A stretch of 64,000 bases of DNA from Dioscorea cayenensis subsp. rotundata (GCF_009730915.1 NC_052481.1:248001-312000), one strand, 5' to 3'. Numbered from the stretch's first letter, positions 1-13,206 are shown. The notes: generated from the letters alone by a model not told the origin. Numbers and translations: made by a program.

Positions 1-1
1 G

Positions 2-3000
2 GATTCCGTGAAGCCCCATTTGCCCAGCTTCATTGCTTCCTTCATCCCCGACAAGGTCGAGCCTACGGAGTTTCCTCCTCGGTATGGAATTCCAGATTTA
101 ACTTTTGGCTGTTTTTGGTGAATGTGTGTTCTGATTCTTTGGAGGTTTGGATTTTTGATGCGCAGTTCGACGGAGATGGGATTGGGGAGTAGGAAGCTGG
201 CTGTTATGGATGATGATTTGGAGTACCTTCACCGGCTGGTCGAGCTTACGGATGGTGGTCCTGTTTGGCTGCCGATGATGGAGCGATCTCTGCCAAGCTT
301 TAGCTACCAAGCGTGGCGACGGGATCCTGAGGTTCGATTGCTTGCCTGAGATTCTGAGAAATCATTGTTTTCTTGTTTTCTTTTTTCCCTCCTTTTGTCT
401 ATCTTTATGATTTTTCGTATATGATCTTCTTTTTGGTCATCAGTTTCAAATTCAATGTTAAAGGCTTTAAACTTCAATTTGTTTTTTAAAACAGAACTAG
501 GGTTCTATAGAGTTTTGAGCTTTGGTTTGTGTTTATTATGTAGTATAATGTCATCATCTGCCAAGGCATGCCTTTTATACGAGACTCTTGACTCTTGTTT
601 GGAATTCCAGTCAGGGCCTCCACAGTATCGCAGTAAGACTATTTTTGAAGATGCTACGCCTGAGATAGTTAGGGACCTCTTTTGGGATGATGAGTTCCGG
701 CTGTCAAATAAGTGGGATGACATGCTTATTTATCATTCTACTTTGGAGGAATGTCCAACAACAGGGACTATGGTAGTTCATTGGGTTAGGAAGGTAGGGT
801 TTTTTTAATATAGTTTTGTTTTATCATGATGATGCATGACCTAAGATTGCTAAATCTCTTTGGTTGTTGTTGCAGTTTCCTTTCTTCTGCAGTGATAGGG
901 AATATATCATTGGGCGTCGCATTTGGAAGTTTGGGAATACATACTATTGTGTGACAAAGGTATGAAGGAAAGAAAATTGCTTTCTTAAAGCATTACTCAG
1001 TTTGTTTGAATTTAATCTTGATTCATAACTGCATAATTGGTCCTATATGCTCCCCTGTGCTACACTGTGTGCCCAAATTGTTCATATGCGTATTTCACAT
1101 TTGATATAAATTTTTCCTTTTATTTGTAATGTACTTCTCTTAACCTTCAAGAAACCTATGCCATGCTTGGTTTGAGTACTTCCTTGCACAAATGTAGGTA
1201 TTTTATCTTTTAGCCTTGTATCGGTGTATAAAATGCCATGCAAATATACATTATCTTTCTTGAAGCTGTATAAATATCTTTAGGACTCTGGTAATGTTTT
1301 CCTTTATATATCTATAGAGAAATTCTATGCCAAGAAATTAAAACATGATTAGCAGATTCAAATATTGTTTTTTTACTTGGTGAAATCTTAAGAGTCTACC
1401 TCAATGGATTGTATTAAATCACAGCACGAAGTTGAGCTTCGCTTCTTATTTGAACACATAGCAATCATGTAATCTGTCAAATTCAGGATGCACAAGGTGT
1501 TACGATGACATTCTCCATTTGAGATCAAACAATTGTTGCAAAGTCAATAATCTTGGGTTCAAGCTAATAATGTAGGACTATATTATAGGGCCATATTGTG
1601 CGATAGAAATATGTTGTAAAAGGCATGACATGTGCAAATTCCTCATTTTTGATGTTAGAGGAAATAGATTTACTCCTTGAAAGTCATTCTATCGTCTTCT
1701 TTCCTTGTGTTGGGTAATTGTGATTTGTTAGCTTGCAATTTCTTTTTTCATAGCACGAGAATTGGTTCCAGGCAAGGAAGTACTCTGACATACTTTTCCT
1801 TCCTTTGAGGTCTAGTGAATAGTGCTATATAGTATATACCTTCAATTGTGGCTAACTTCGAATAAAGATTTTGTTGGACATTGACCAATTTTCACCAAGG
1901 TAGATGAAGTAGCAGTCTGGATGGTTTATTAACATTTTAAAAAAACTGGCATTGACTTATAAAACCCAATATTCAAGGTTCTTAATAAATACTATTATAT
2001 TATAATATTTTATAAAAGAATGCCATGTGGGCCATTTGAATAAAGAACCAGGACCAGAAGATCTCCATTTATATCAGTGAGCACATGGGCCATTCAAATG
2101 GTGCCACATGTCCCAATTTTTAATGAAGGTAGAAGGTGGATGGATTCTTCCTGCTTTCTTTGCCTCTTCTCCAGTTATCACAATCAGAAATGTCATTTAA
2201 AATGATTTTACCATCTTATCAGATGTAGTTGAAATTAAAAATCCAATTTATACAATTTCATTCTTTTTAAACGCTTTGACTCACTTTTTCTATTTTGCCA
2301 TGTAAAATTATATGATTCTGCATGCCAAAATTTGATTTCAACAACTATGCCTATATGTGCTACTGAATTTAGAGCCCTCTGAAATATTTTTTTTTTTACA
2401 AAAGAGGATCATTTGAATAAGAAGTTCATTCTATGTAATTTATTTATAGTGCTGATGCACAGGATGAACATTTCGTAATTCTTAAGTGCTCTTCTATTTT
2501 TGTAGATTGAACATTGGAAGACACAGTCTGACAGTCACATATCTATACATTGTCTCATTGTTTAGCCAAGTTTGTTTTACTTGTTTTGACAAGAGAAAGA
2601 TCCATAGGGCATATATTCAAGAAAAGGGAGCCGATGCGTCTTTATATGTTTAGAATAACGATGAAACATAACTGTCAGTTCAATCTAAATTTATCTTCAT
2701 GATTGATGCCTTAAATGCCAAGATGGACTTGCCAGTTTTGCATGGCAAGTTCAGGACAGTACTTGAAAATAAATATAATAGTTTAGTTAAGATGGAAGAA
2801 AGCTGTTTATGTCATGAATAGTGGCAAGAAAGCTCAAAATGGATCTTTTGTGAATTAGCACATCCTATATCTTAAAATCATAGTTATGTATTGGCTTTAC
2901 ATTTGTGAATTGACCCACTGATACCTTTCTTTATATTCAGGGAGAACCAAATGCATCTGTACCTAGACGGAACAAACCTAGGCGTGTTGATTTATATTAT

Positions 3001-3531
3001 TCTAGCTGGTGCATTCGCCCTGGTAAGTAGAGTTCAATTCTTCCATTTGTTCCCTTTAATCAAGAACTGACTGATGATTCAATGCAATATGTATCAGCTG
3101 AATCAATTAGAGGGAATGGTCAGCGCACAGCTTGTGAGGTACTCCTATTTCATTATGAGGACATGGGTATTCCATGGGAGATAGCGAAGCTGGGAGTTCG
3201 ACAAGGAATGTGGGGTTGTGTCAAAAAGATAGAACCTGGCCTTCGGGCCTACCAGATTGCTAGAAGATCTAGCAAACCGCTCTCCCGCTGTGGAACTATG
3301 GCGCAAATCAATACTTCAATCAATGCAAATTATTTTAGTTCATTGGAAGACAACAATGGTTCATCGGATATAATAGGGACAGATGAGAAACCATCAGGAA
3401 GGAACATACCCAGGCTTATTGTGGTTGGTGGGGCTATTGCACTTGCTTGCACGCTTGATGGAGGCCTGCTAACTAAAGCTATAATATTTGGAGTTGCCCG
3501 AAGATTTGCATGGCCACGAAGGGCAATGTGA
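2..3531 (+). CDS. START-domain (polyketide cyclase/lipid transport superfamily) protein, 5' partial
   Basis: The 3' part of a plant START-domain protein; family members bind lipids or other hydrophobic ligands, but the ligand here is unknown. Exons read as 2-81, 166-331, 611-793, 876-959, 2941-3022 and 3098-3531, all with GT-AG borders and consistent phase, giving about 342 residues. Landmarks typical of the plant family are SYQAWRRDPE before the exon 2/3 junction, GPPQYRSKT, FPFFCSDREYIIGRRIW, and ACEVLLFHYEDMGIPWEIAKLG followed by a GMWGCVKK segment (the last two in exon 6). The C-terminus has a hydrophobic stretch (IVVGGAIALACTLDGG) that could be a membrane anchor. The upstream exons and start codon lie outside the window. 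Intron 4 is about 2 kb. The gene is convergent with GBSSI. Family assignment is firm, physiological role is not known from sequence. Confidence 0.9.
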
Positions 3532-4814
3532 TCATACCCTTAAGTTCTAACACAATCTTTCAGAGAATCCCTCTGTAAAATGTGTTCCCCTTCAGCGGCT
3601 GTTTCAATGAAAATATGATTCTACCGAGCATTTTTCCCCCCGGAAAATCTGAAATGTATTGCATAAAATGGCTTCTGTATATTTGTGTTTTTGCATCAAG
3701 AGGAAATTTTTTTTTTTCATTGTACCTTATGCCATATTTATTTTGCCTTTTATGTTTTCAACTGATCCTTGTTGCTATTTTCTGGGAAGCTGATGCTTGT
3801 GCTGAAGTGTCATAATATAAGGTGAGCACATCATACTTATTTGCAGAGATGTCCCAATTAATTTTTGTAATTTTATATGGCTCCATTGATATGTTTGAAA
3901 ACTTAGCTGATAAGGGGTTTTGCTTGTTCGTTTTCTTTGAAATTTTTGTACAAGCAGCAGAAATATATATATATATATATATATAGATATAAATATGTCT
4001 CTGTGTATGTATGTATTATAGTCAAAATTCAGGATATTTTCTAGAACAACTCGCTTTCAACTTCACTCCCTATCTGCAACAATAAAGCAGTTCATGAATC
4101 ATGATGACTCCTTTTCCCGGACACTGATGTACACCATTAATTCCATTAACAATGGTAAAGTTGACTAATAAAAAGCTAAAGTTCCCCAAATAAACTGATT
4201 TTTTAATAAAATTATACAATGACTATAATATTACTAAAAGACGTCTGATTTCAAAGGAGGGTTCCTCAATTAATTAGCTGTTGCATGTTGCCATAATTAA
4301 TAAGTCAAATTTTAATCATCACCAGTAAATTTGAAATGTGAAGGATAAAGAAGCACCACCTAACTGTTTACACCAGAATAAGAAGGAGAAAAAACAGTGA
4401 AAGAACAGTACCATAACAAAGCTTGAAAGTAACATGTATCGGATGATGTTATGCATAAGTGATGAAGAGAGCATGTCACTAAAAAAACTGGCCTAATGAT
4501 CCCATCACTTATATACATACAAAAAAATCCATCTGATAATTGATGTAGGACTAAAAGAGGTTCATTACATCGGAATTATACAAAATGAACATATTATTTA
4601 TTGAGAATGTCTGCCCAATCACAAGACAAACAACCACTTGCATTGATGTTCTACTTCATTTATCTTACATCACAATAGTGATTGGATAAACTGTTCAGTC
4701 ATCAGTCATGTAAACTAAACAGTTTAGCAGGTACATTTCCAAGTTAAGCCTTCTCAGAGGGCAGTTTGTTTCAAAACCACCACCAAGAAGACATAATTAC
4801 GTTCATGTCTTTCT
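3532..4814. other. intergenic spacer between convergent genes
   Basis: Contains the 3' untranslated regions of the START gene (from the left) and GBSSI (from the right), plus a (TA)n run at about 3965-3984. No further gene is visible. Confidence 0.6.
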
Positions 4815-7800
4815 TCATGCAGTGGCCACATTCTCTTTGGCAAGAGATGCTATTTCCTCTACTTCAATCCCAGGTTCACCGACAACAACCTTAAGGTTTA
4901 GTAGCGCTTCCTCCCACTTCTTTGCAGGCCCCTGACATACAAAACAACAAACATAATTTACAAATGTAACTCTGTGGTTTGAATGCTTTCCCATTTTCAA
5001 TGTTTCAACATAAAATGCAAAGCTTTTTTCTTAAAATTCATGGTTTAGTTTACCTCCCAAGAGAGGTCTTGAGCCATGCAGTTAAGAACCATCTTCTTAA
5101 AAGCTGGTGTGCCGTAATCTTTGAGGGCTCTTTTGACTGTTGAGATAATAGCAGTAACATCTTTCTGATCAACAGCTTCACACTGAATAGAAGCAGAGAA
5201 CAAATTCAGAGTGAGAGGGATGAGAATAAAGTTATCCTCCCTACAACCACAGATAGATCAGGGCATGTCATGTTTACTTAATGGTTGAATATTCTCACCT
5301 CAACATTGAAGGGCCCCATGTGATATCCGGTTACACCTTCTTTAACTGTGTCAACAAGTCCACCAGTAGAGGAGCATATAGGCAACTGCAGAGATCAATT
5401 AAAGAAATGATCAATCATATTTAAGGTTTTGGTATGTATAGCTAGGTAGTATTTGTTAATAGTATCTTTTGATTCAAGATGACACAATAAACTTGTCCTG
5501 AATATTCAAAATAACAAGGTATCTTAAGAGCAAGGGAAGGAGGGTTAGACATATTACCGCCCCATATCGCATGCCTTGAAATTGAATGAGACCACATGGT
5601 TCAAATCTACTTGGGATTATAATGTAGTCAGCTCCGGCCATCATCATATGAGCCAAAGGAACATTGAATTTAGCAACTCCTCTTGCATTATCAGGAAATT
5701 TTTCCTCAAGTTCCAACAGTAGTTCCTCCAATTTTTTCTTACCAGTACCCTATTAATGAACATGATGAAACATGAGATGAAAGAGTTGCACAATTCAGAT
5801 ATCACACAAATTTGACAGGATTAAGGCTAAACTCACAAGAGCTATTATCTGAACATTCTCATCAATAAAGCCTGGAATAGCTTCTACTAGAATATCTGGA
5901 CCTTTCTGTTCTTCCAACCTACCAATAAATACTATGAGAGGGATGTTACGGTCCACAGGCAATCCAACCTCTGCTTGTAAAGCTTCCTTGTTAAGAGCCT
6001 TTGCATCCTCCACCTGACAATGAGCTCATGAGTTTTATCCACGGTGAACATAAATTAAAAGAAAAAAAGATGATCTTATAGAATTCTCACAGTTGATTGG
6101 TCATAATCAACGGAAATATATTTGTCAGCCAATGGGTTCCACTCTTTAACATCCATCCCATTCACAATCCCTTCCACTCCAACTGCACTTAGAACGTTGT
6201 CTAATTCAACTCCTTTATCTGGCCCTGAAACAAGTTCTTGGGCATAATAGGGGCTAACAGTGAAGACTTTGTCTGCCCCTAATATGCCAGCCTTCATCCA
6301 GTTTATTTTCCTTCCTTTCACAGGCTTGTCATACCTGAAAGTGGTACAGAGATGGAATGCACATCAATAACTCTGATGGTTGAAAATCTGAATAAAACTT
6401 TCAAAGATGGATTCGAGAGGCATACCCATCTATAAAATCAAAATAAGGTTTGAAACGATCGGGAAGATTGAGGAATGAATAATCAGAAGGAGCAAATCTT
6501 CCCTGGTAGGCAATATTGTGGATGCAGAAGGCTACCTAAAAATCACATTGAAGCAAGTATCAGCACCAACAGTTCTCTAGCGACTATATTTTCTTAAACT
6601 CAAATCAGTATTAAACTTGCCTTAGCATTCTTGTACATGCCATGTGCCTGGTACATGCTCTTTAGGTAATATGCAAGAGGAGCAGTGTGCCAATCATTAG
6701 CAATGAACATAACATCTTCCCCTGTCAGCAAAGAGCATGAGAAATCATGCGTTTATGGAAGGGAAAACAACATTTCTAATAGTTCTCATCAATAACTTGC
6801 GTGCAAACCATTAAATATTATCCATACCATATGGTCCAGAAAACTTTTTGCTGCTATTTAGATTTAGAACTTTTGGGGCTTCCAGAGCTGCCTGGATGTG
6901 GAAATGAGATCAATGAGAAGGAATTAGTATAGGCGGCTTACTCATCAGAGGAATGCTACTATATCAAATATCTAAATGATCACTCACTTGGCACAATAGG
7001 CTGAATCTAAGCTGGTTGTCTTGATAATCTATACCAGTCACAGGACCGTAGATTTTTCCGCCAGTTTTTCCCCATACCTGAGGCAATCCTTCCAGTTTTT
7101 ATATGAAAAATCTCTTCATTGTAACTTACAAACAAAATAAGCCAATAAAATCAATAAACCTTCTCAAGGAACCAAGGATGATCAACAAAGACACGATCAA
7201 CTCCTCCTTTATAACAGTGGAAGAAGCGAACAGTTTCCATTCTATCATCAACTTTAACCTAAGCATTGACACAGAAAGAAGTAAAGTTGAAGAAGTCACT
7301 ATTAATAACAGCAAAAATAAACATCACATCATCATGTCAATTTTTGAGCATACCTCAAGCAGAACAATTGTATCCCAAGCATCCTTGTACTGATCGTAGC
7401 GTGGAGCTATAGTCATGACTCTGTGCCCAGACGCCTAGAAGAATATTAATCCATGGTGATTAGCAAGCTATCAGCTTGTAGCAAATACTATAACAAAGAA
7501 AAACAAAAAATAAGTGAATCATATGTGCTTACTGCCAATGCAGGTGGCAACCCTCCAAGAACATCACCAAGCCCTCCAGTTTTGCTCCATGGAGCTACCT
7601 CAGCAGTAACAAAGACCATATTCATTCCACTTTCACATATGACGACCATTAAAGGCCTCCGATTCTGTGGAGTAAGCCTCCTCCTGCTGGTTGTTTTTGC
7701 CTTGGGTTTCATCTGAAGCATGTCCAGCCTGTTCTGTGGTCTTAACCCATGATGATGACTAGTGGCATGGTTAGCCAAGCAGGAAAGCCTTCCACTCTGG

Positions 7801-7883
7801 AATGCTCTTGGCTCACAACCAAACGCTCCCCCAAAAGAATTAGAGCTTTTCAAGACAAAATGGGAAGCCGTAACAGCAGCCAT
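4815..7883 (-). CDS. GBSSI: granule-bound starch synthase I (waxy), chloroplast/amyloplast precursor
   Basis: Glycosyltransferase family 5 enzyme that elongates amylose from ADP-glucose inside the plastid starch granule. Coding exons, right to left: 7533-7883, 7354-7434, 7160-7258, 6988-7077, 6828-6891, 6621-6721, 6426-6535, 6091-6334, 5837-6013, 5558-5749, 5299-5385, 5054-5182, 4815-4931. They join in phase to 613 residues, the normal family length. The ATG at 7883 is chosen because it opens the usual MAAVTAS transit peptide; an in-frame TTG lies just upstream. The ADP-glucose site KTGGLGDV is at residues 101-108 and the second STGGL motif at about 509-513. The C-terminal [14 protein letters not shown] is typical of GBSS rather than soluble synthases. 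One intron (6536-6620) uses a GC donor. No frame break is seen, so the gene looks functional. Confidence 0.97.
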
Positions 7884-7895
7884 TGTCAAACCTCA

Positions 7896-8433
7896 CTAAG
7901 AAAGAATGCAGAAAAGATTCAATTTTTATACTTGGAAGTAACAGCAGGAACTCTCTTTAGCTTTGATCTATCACATTCATTTCTTTACATTTTATAGACA
8001 ACAGAACTGAAGTTACTGAACTTCAAAAAACCATTACAAAGACATGAATATTCTCAAATGCATTAAAAACCATAAAGATCTGACAAAAGATAATCAAAGC
8101 ATAGATTTTGAAAAAATAAAAAATCAATCAATCAATCAATCATGCTGTAGAAAATGATACAATGAGAAAAAAACAAGGATCCATAAAAAGTTCACATCAA
8201 TAAAGCAGCTCTACTTTTCCCATACACTTACACTTGCAAGTGGATGAAATCCTCACACACATTTCCAGAACCAAAAACCAAATAAAAATCCAAATTGCAG
8301 TTCAGTGAGAAGTAATCAAGAAATAAAAACAGAACAAACCAAACAAAGACCAATTACAAGAAGAAAACATTCAAATGTATGTAGAAAAAACTGAAGATTA
8401 AGAGTGGAAATGAATCCATAGAGAGAAGTATAC
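7896..8433 (-). other. GBSSI 5'UTR (leader) intron
   Basis: On the minus strand an acceptor (TTCTTAG, ending at 7896) lies 12 bases before the ATG, and a donor (AAG then GTATACT) sits at 8433. A leader intron is a known feature of plant waxy genes. The non-coding first exon would run from 8434 to roughly 8570 and includes a (GAA)n-type purine run (about 8498-8520). Borders are inferred from consensus only. Confidence 0.65.
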
Positions 8434-8592
8434 CTTGTTTTCCTTTGATTTTAGGGTTGAAAGCCGATCAGAATATAACCAGAGAGGAAGAGCAAATGAG
8501 AAGAAGAAGAAGAAGAAGGAGGTGCAAGAGGAACAAGAGAGCTCTGTGCGTCGTTATTTGAAAAAGGACGCCTCGGGATGGGGACCATAGAA

Positions 8593-8850
8593 CACGTGGC
8601 GAGTATTTAACGGTTGATTGTTAAGCGCCTCAAAGAATAGGCCTCGTGTTAAGTAGTCTAGTGACTCTAGTCACGAGGAGTGTGGGCCCCGCATTCAAAG
8701 AACCGTCGAATATGCGAGAGGTTTTAGTAGTAGTAGTACGTGAACCTAAAACAATACCCTTCGAAATTTTGCCACGTGGACTTACGTTTTTTTATAATAT
8801 CATTTAGCGACAACAAGTGGTACGAGTGGATGCGTGTAAGGCGACACGTG
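8593..8850 (-). promoter_or_regulatory. GBSSI promoter with three G-boxes and TCP-type sites
   Basis: Three CACGTG cores are seen at 8593-8598, 8773-8778 (in the perfect palindrome CCACGTGG) and 8845-8850, all upstream of the leader. A TTAAATACT element (about 8602-8610) could serve as the TATA box. A GTGGGCCC TCP/site II-like motif lies at 8682-8689, and a GTGGGTCCCAC palindrome lies just beyond the interval at about 8857-8867. G-boxes bind bZIP and bHLH factors, which fits ABA, light or sugar control of starch genes. Binding is inferred. Confidence 0.6.
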
Positions 8851-9410
8851 GAATTAGTGGGTCCCACGAGTCCACTTGTTGTTCCTTTTCTTTTGTGATT
8901 GTAATTTGTTTTCGCTAAATATATATTCGTTTTTAAAGGGTCATATATATATATATATATGACAAAATATTTTTTAAATTTATAAATGTTCATAAATAAA
9001 TGATCCTCTCATACATCCATCATCTCCCATAAAACATCCGCCAACAAACATTTTACCATATATTCTTTTATAATGAAACCAGTATTTCCAAAGTAGAAAC
9101 TCTGGTGGCCTTTAAATTTTGTTTACCTTTATTATTTAAAAAAATTAATGAATACTGAATATATATTTATTATAAAAAAAAAAATTAGTTAGCTTGGAAG
9201 CGCTTCAACTTTGGACGAAATGAGCAAAAATTGAACGTTTCTGTCACCACTTTCAGGGATATTGTCCTTTGTATGATTTTCAAGCAATCAAGGAGAATCA
9301 CAAATTACATTTGTCCAAGGCTGCTATTAACTCAACACCATATATCAAAATATACATACATATATAGACAATACATCTTCTATGAATATCCATAAATAAA
9401 AAATCTATGA
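8851..9410. other. AT-rich spacer with (TA)n microsatellite
   Basis: Contains (TA)n at about 8943-8960 and homopolymer-rich DNA. No coding signal or recognisable element. Confidence 0.5.
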
Positions 9411-9576
9411 AACGTCCAATTATCAACCGTTAAATCATGATCCAATCGGACCGACATTGATAAACATTAATTACTGTTTTAAATAGTAATTATTGTATAT
9501 ATTACTGTAGTAATTACTATTTATCAATGTTGACCTTTGGATCAAGATTCAATGACTGATAATAGACATCCATCGA
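9411..9576. mobile_element. MITE-like inverted-repeat element
   Basis: About 165 bp whose two halves are imperfect inverted repeats. The left arm contains TTATCAACCGTTAAATCATG followed by ATCCAATCGG and AACATTAATTAC. The right arm read on the minus strand contains TTATCAGTCATTGAATCTTG followed by ATCCAAAGGTC and AATAGTAATTAC. It has no coding capacity. The limits and superfamily are uncertain because no clear target duplication was found. Confidence 0.65.
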
Positions 9577-9766
9577 AAAATGGTCCTCATATATAGATTA
9601 ACTAAACACCGCAAAACATCCATACCAATGGTCAAAACAGGCCATCTCCAGCTATATACAATAGTGACATGACAATAGCCTTCAATTAATCCTTAATATC
9701 ATTGGCGGGTTTAACATAACATTAAAAACTGAAAAATACTTTTGTTCTCTTCTCTCTACTTCTGTG

Positions 9767-9797
<31 letters not shown>

Positions 9798-10188
9798 GAA
9801 AAAGAAAAAGGAAACAATCATGATATATGTTTACCAAGAAAAAAAAAAGACATAATTGATATGATGAGGGATACACCAATGACCACCTATTATTCCTACA
9901 TCAAGACACCACAAGCTTTAAAGGTCTTTCAAAAACAAAGAAAATATCAAGTGGAAATCATTTCAAAACTCCTCTGCACACTCACAAGACAACAAAGTCA
10001 TCAGCAACCATTTTGGAATGCACAAGAGAACAAGCAATCAAATTATTCCACCAAATTTTATAGGATTAGCTTTTCTGATGAACATCTATAACTGCTTTCA
10101 CAGATAGACTCCAATCAGTTTCTCATTATCAAGTGCTGCTCTGGTAGACAAAAAAATTGATTTACCCAAAGAAAGTTGAAGTATTACT
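9577..10188. other. spacer left of plastid insertion
   Basis: AT-rich, with (TA)n at about 9773-9794. No gene or element recognised. Confidence 0.5.
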
Positions 10189-10400
<212 letters not shown>

Positions 10401-10985
10401 GAGCAAGAATCAAAGGAATAACAGAAATGGATTCATATGATGAAATATATATTTCATACATATCCACACACATAATATATAATGACTCAAGATTTACCAA
10501 ATTCAATTTGCAAACAACTATTCATTGCTCAGTTCTTAAAAGTAAATGCTCAATATCCAAGTAGGCTTAGTAATTTGATTTTTTATCATATTATCATATT
10601 CGTCCAATTCAAATACATGTGAAATATGTACCCACTTTCTTTTACTTTATATTGGATTCGTAATAGAAAATAAGGATGTTGATAAAATGTGAATCAATGG
10701 GTTCTAATAATTCATGAAAGATATTATCATATTCGTGCAATTCAATTATATGTGAAATATATACCTTTTTCTTTTACTTTATATTAATATTTAGGGTATA
10801 AAGTTTTTTGTTCGAATCCTTTCATTTCAATTCGAGTAATTGGTTGGTCATACAATAAATATACTATATATACTATAATAGTAGTGTACTATTTGATGAA
10901 AAAAAAAGAACAAAGGAAGGTTTTGTTTTATTTATTTTTGTATAGATTGTATAGATTGTATAGATTTAGATTGGGGAAGCCTTTT

Positions 10986-11458
10986 TTTTCTTATCCAAAA
11001 TATTAAAAAAATAAACAAAAGAATGAATGCATCCAAGAAACACCAAACAAATAAAATAATTAAGACAAATGAAGATCGATCACTATTGAAATTAAAGTTT
11101 ATAGGCTGATACCTTCAATGGCAATAAATCACTAACATTTACAAGTCAAACTATGAATATACTTCCATGGCAGCAACTGCTTGTATATACCTCAGCTCAC
11201 TTGTCCAACATATGAATCACACCATATGTATAAAAATAGTACTCGGAAAAAAAAACAGACAAACGGATTAAACAAAACAAAATAAAAAAAACAACGCACC
11301 ATCTAATCTGCTAACAATATGAAAAGCATACAGCCACCAAAATACCACAAATTCTGCAATCATGCCATCATAGTTGAGATTAGGTAAATTGAATCTGAAT
11401 CAAAATCTCAAAAAGAGAAAAATTAGTTAAGACTACTGCTACTATCATTTGCTAGCCA
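10986..11458. other. AT-rich spacer
   Basis: No coding region or named element is seen between the plastid insertion and the hAT element. Confidence 0.5.
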
Positions 11459-11466
11459 ATCTCACA

Positions 11467-12180
11467 TAGGCCCCAATCTCCAGGGGACCTGACCCGACGG
11501 GGACGGGGATTCCCCGAATCCCTCTCCCGTGGGGGTGGGGCCGGAGGCCAATCCATCCCTCGTAACCTAAACGGGGACAGGGGCGGGAAATCCCCTCATC
11601 GCCCCATAGGGATCCCTGACACGATTAATATATATATATATATATGTATAATTTTTCCCAACATTCAAAAATTCAAAGGCCTAAATAATGATATAAAAAA
11701 CTCTAATTTTAATTTAATTGGACTAATCACATAAAGTATTTATTTTAAAAAATAACAATTAAAATTAGATACAAGAGGTTTTACATAAATTCAAAAGCCT
11801 AAATACATTTGTTAAGTTGTTGTTATATTTGATTGTAATGACATACTAACTATTTGTATGAATTCCAAATTTTATGTTTTGCTTTATATTGACAACCATT
11901 TGGAGAATTTTTTTAAAGTGTTTAAATGTTGGTTTAATAAGTTTGTTGAGCTCTATGTTGAGTAGTTGTAATGTTATCATATTTTTATGTATATATGTAT
12001 ATATCTATATAGAGTTGTTTTCATCTCCTAAATGTAATAATATGTTTGCAAATAGAAAATCCCCATTGGGATCCCCTGCGGGAGGGATCCCACTGGGGAC
12101 TCGGGATGGGGAAGCAAATTTTCCCCCATCGGGAATCGGGGATTCCCCGTCCCCCGCCCCCGCCCCCATTACCACCCCTA
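11467..12180. mobile_element. non-autonomous hAT-type element with 8-bp TSD
   Basis: 714 bp flanked by the 8-bp direct repeat ATCTCACA (11459-11466 and 12181-12188). The ends read TAGG...CCTA, and the right end on the minus strand starts TAGGGGTGGTAATGGGG, a common plant hAT-like terminus. Both ends carry G/C-rich subterminal blocks (about 11470-11620 and 12060-12180) rich in GGGGAT/ATCCCC inverted motifs, around an AT-rich core. There is no transposase. The perfect terminal match is only a few bases; superfamily is assigned from TSD length and end sequence. Confidence 0.75.
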
Positions 12181-13206
12181 ATCTCACACATGTTAAAAGG
12201 TTTAGGCATGACAGACTTTAATCAGGGAACAATGCACAAAAGGCTCATCTTCAGCAAAACATCAAGTCACAGATATACTATTTCATCAACCAAAGCACTC
12301 CCTTTACCATGATAGGATTTTGTTAACCAATGTATAACTGAAACACAAAACACAAACAGCAAATATGAACTAAGGCAGGCATAGTTCTTATCAAAGTAAC
12401 AAACACATTCATTGTTAACACATTCAACCAAATTTAACCATTCTGACAAAATCACAGAAGCATTTGATGCCTCCACCAGATAGGAACTCAAAGTAACATC
12501 ACATAATGACTAGAAATTAGAAAAGGGAAAAACTTTGAAGACAATGATAAAATACCTAATCTCTGACTGGAAGAATGTAGGCCTAATCAAACAAACTGAA
12601 TCCTATATAGAGTTGTTTTCATCTCCTAAATGTAATAATATGTTTGCAAATAGAAAATCCCCATTGGGATCCCCGCGGGGAGGGGATCCCACCGGGGATC
12701 GGGATGGGGAAGCAAATTTCCCCCATCGGGGAATCGGGGATTCCCCGTCCCCTGCCCCCGCCCCCATTACCACCCCTAATCTCACACATGTTAAAAAGGT
12801 TTAGGCATGACAGACTTTAATCAGGGAACAATGCACAAAAAGGCTCATCTTCAGCAAAACATTAAGTCACAGATATACTATTTCATCAACCAAAAGCACT
12901 CCCTTTACCATGATAGGATTTTTGTTAACCAATGTATAACTGAAACACAAAACACAAACAGCAAATATGAACTAAGGCAGGCATAGTTCTTATCAAAGTA
13001 ACAAAACACATTCATTGTTAACACATTCAACCAAATTTAACCATTCTGACAAAATCACAGAAGCATTTGATGCCTCCACCAGATAGAAACTCAAAGCAAC
13101 ATCACATAATGACTAGAAATTAGAAAAGGGAAAAACTTTGAAGACAATGATAAAATACCTAATCTCTGACTGGAAGAATGTAGGCCTAATCAAACAAACT
13201 GAATCC
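12005..13206. repeat. ~600-bp tandem duplication (two copies)
   Basis: Copy 1 is 12005-12602 (598 bp) and copy 2 is 12603-13206 (604 bp). Each contains the 3' end of the hAT element, its flank, the P1 3'UTR and the last seven codons of the P1 gene. The copies are nearly identical. Most differences are one base fewer in a run in copy 1 (for example AAAA against AAAAA near 12197/12796). Either a very recent duplication or an assembly duplicate. Confidence 0.95.

Noticed and set aside
7884..7889. Earlier GBSSI start at an upstream TTG
   Set aside because: Not an ATG; the ATG at 7883 gives the standard MAAVTAS transit peptide.
12005..12312. Pro/Gly-rich small proteins on both strands
   Set aside because: They are produced by the GC-rich hAT subterminal block and recur in its duplicate.
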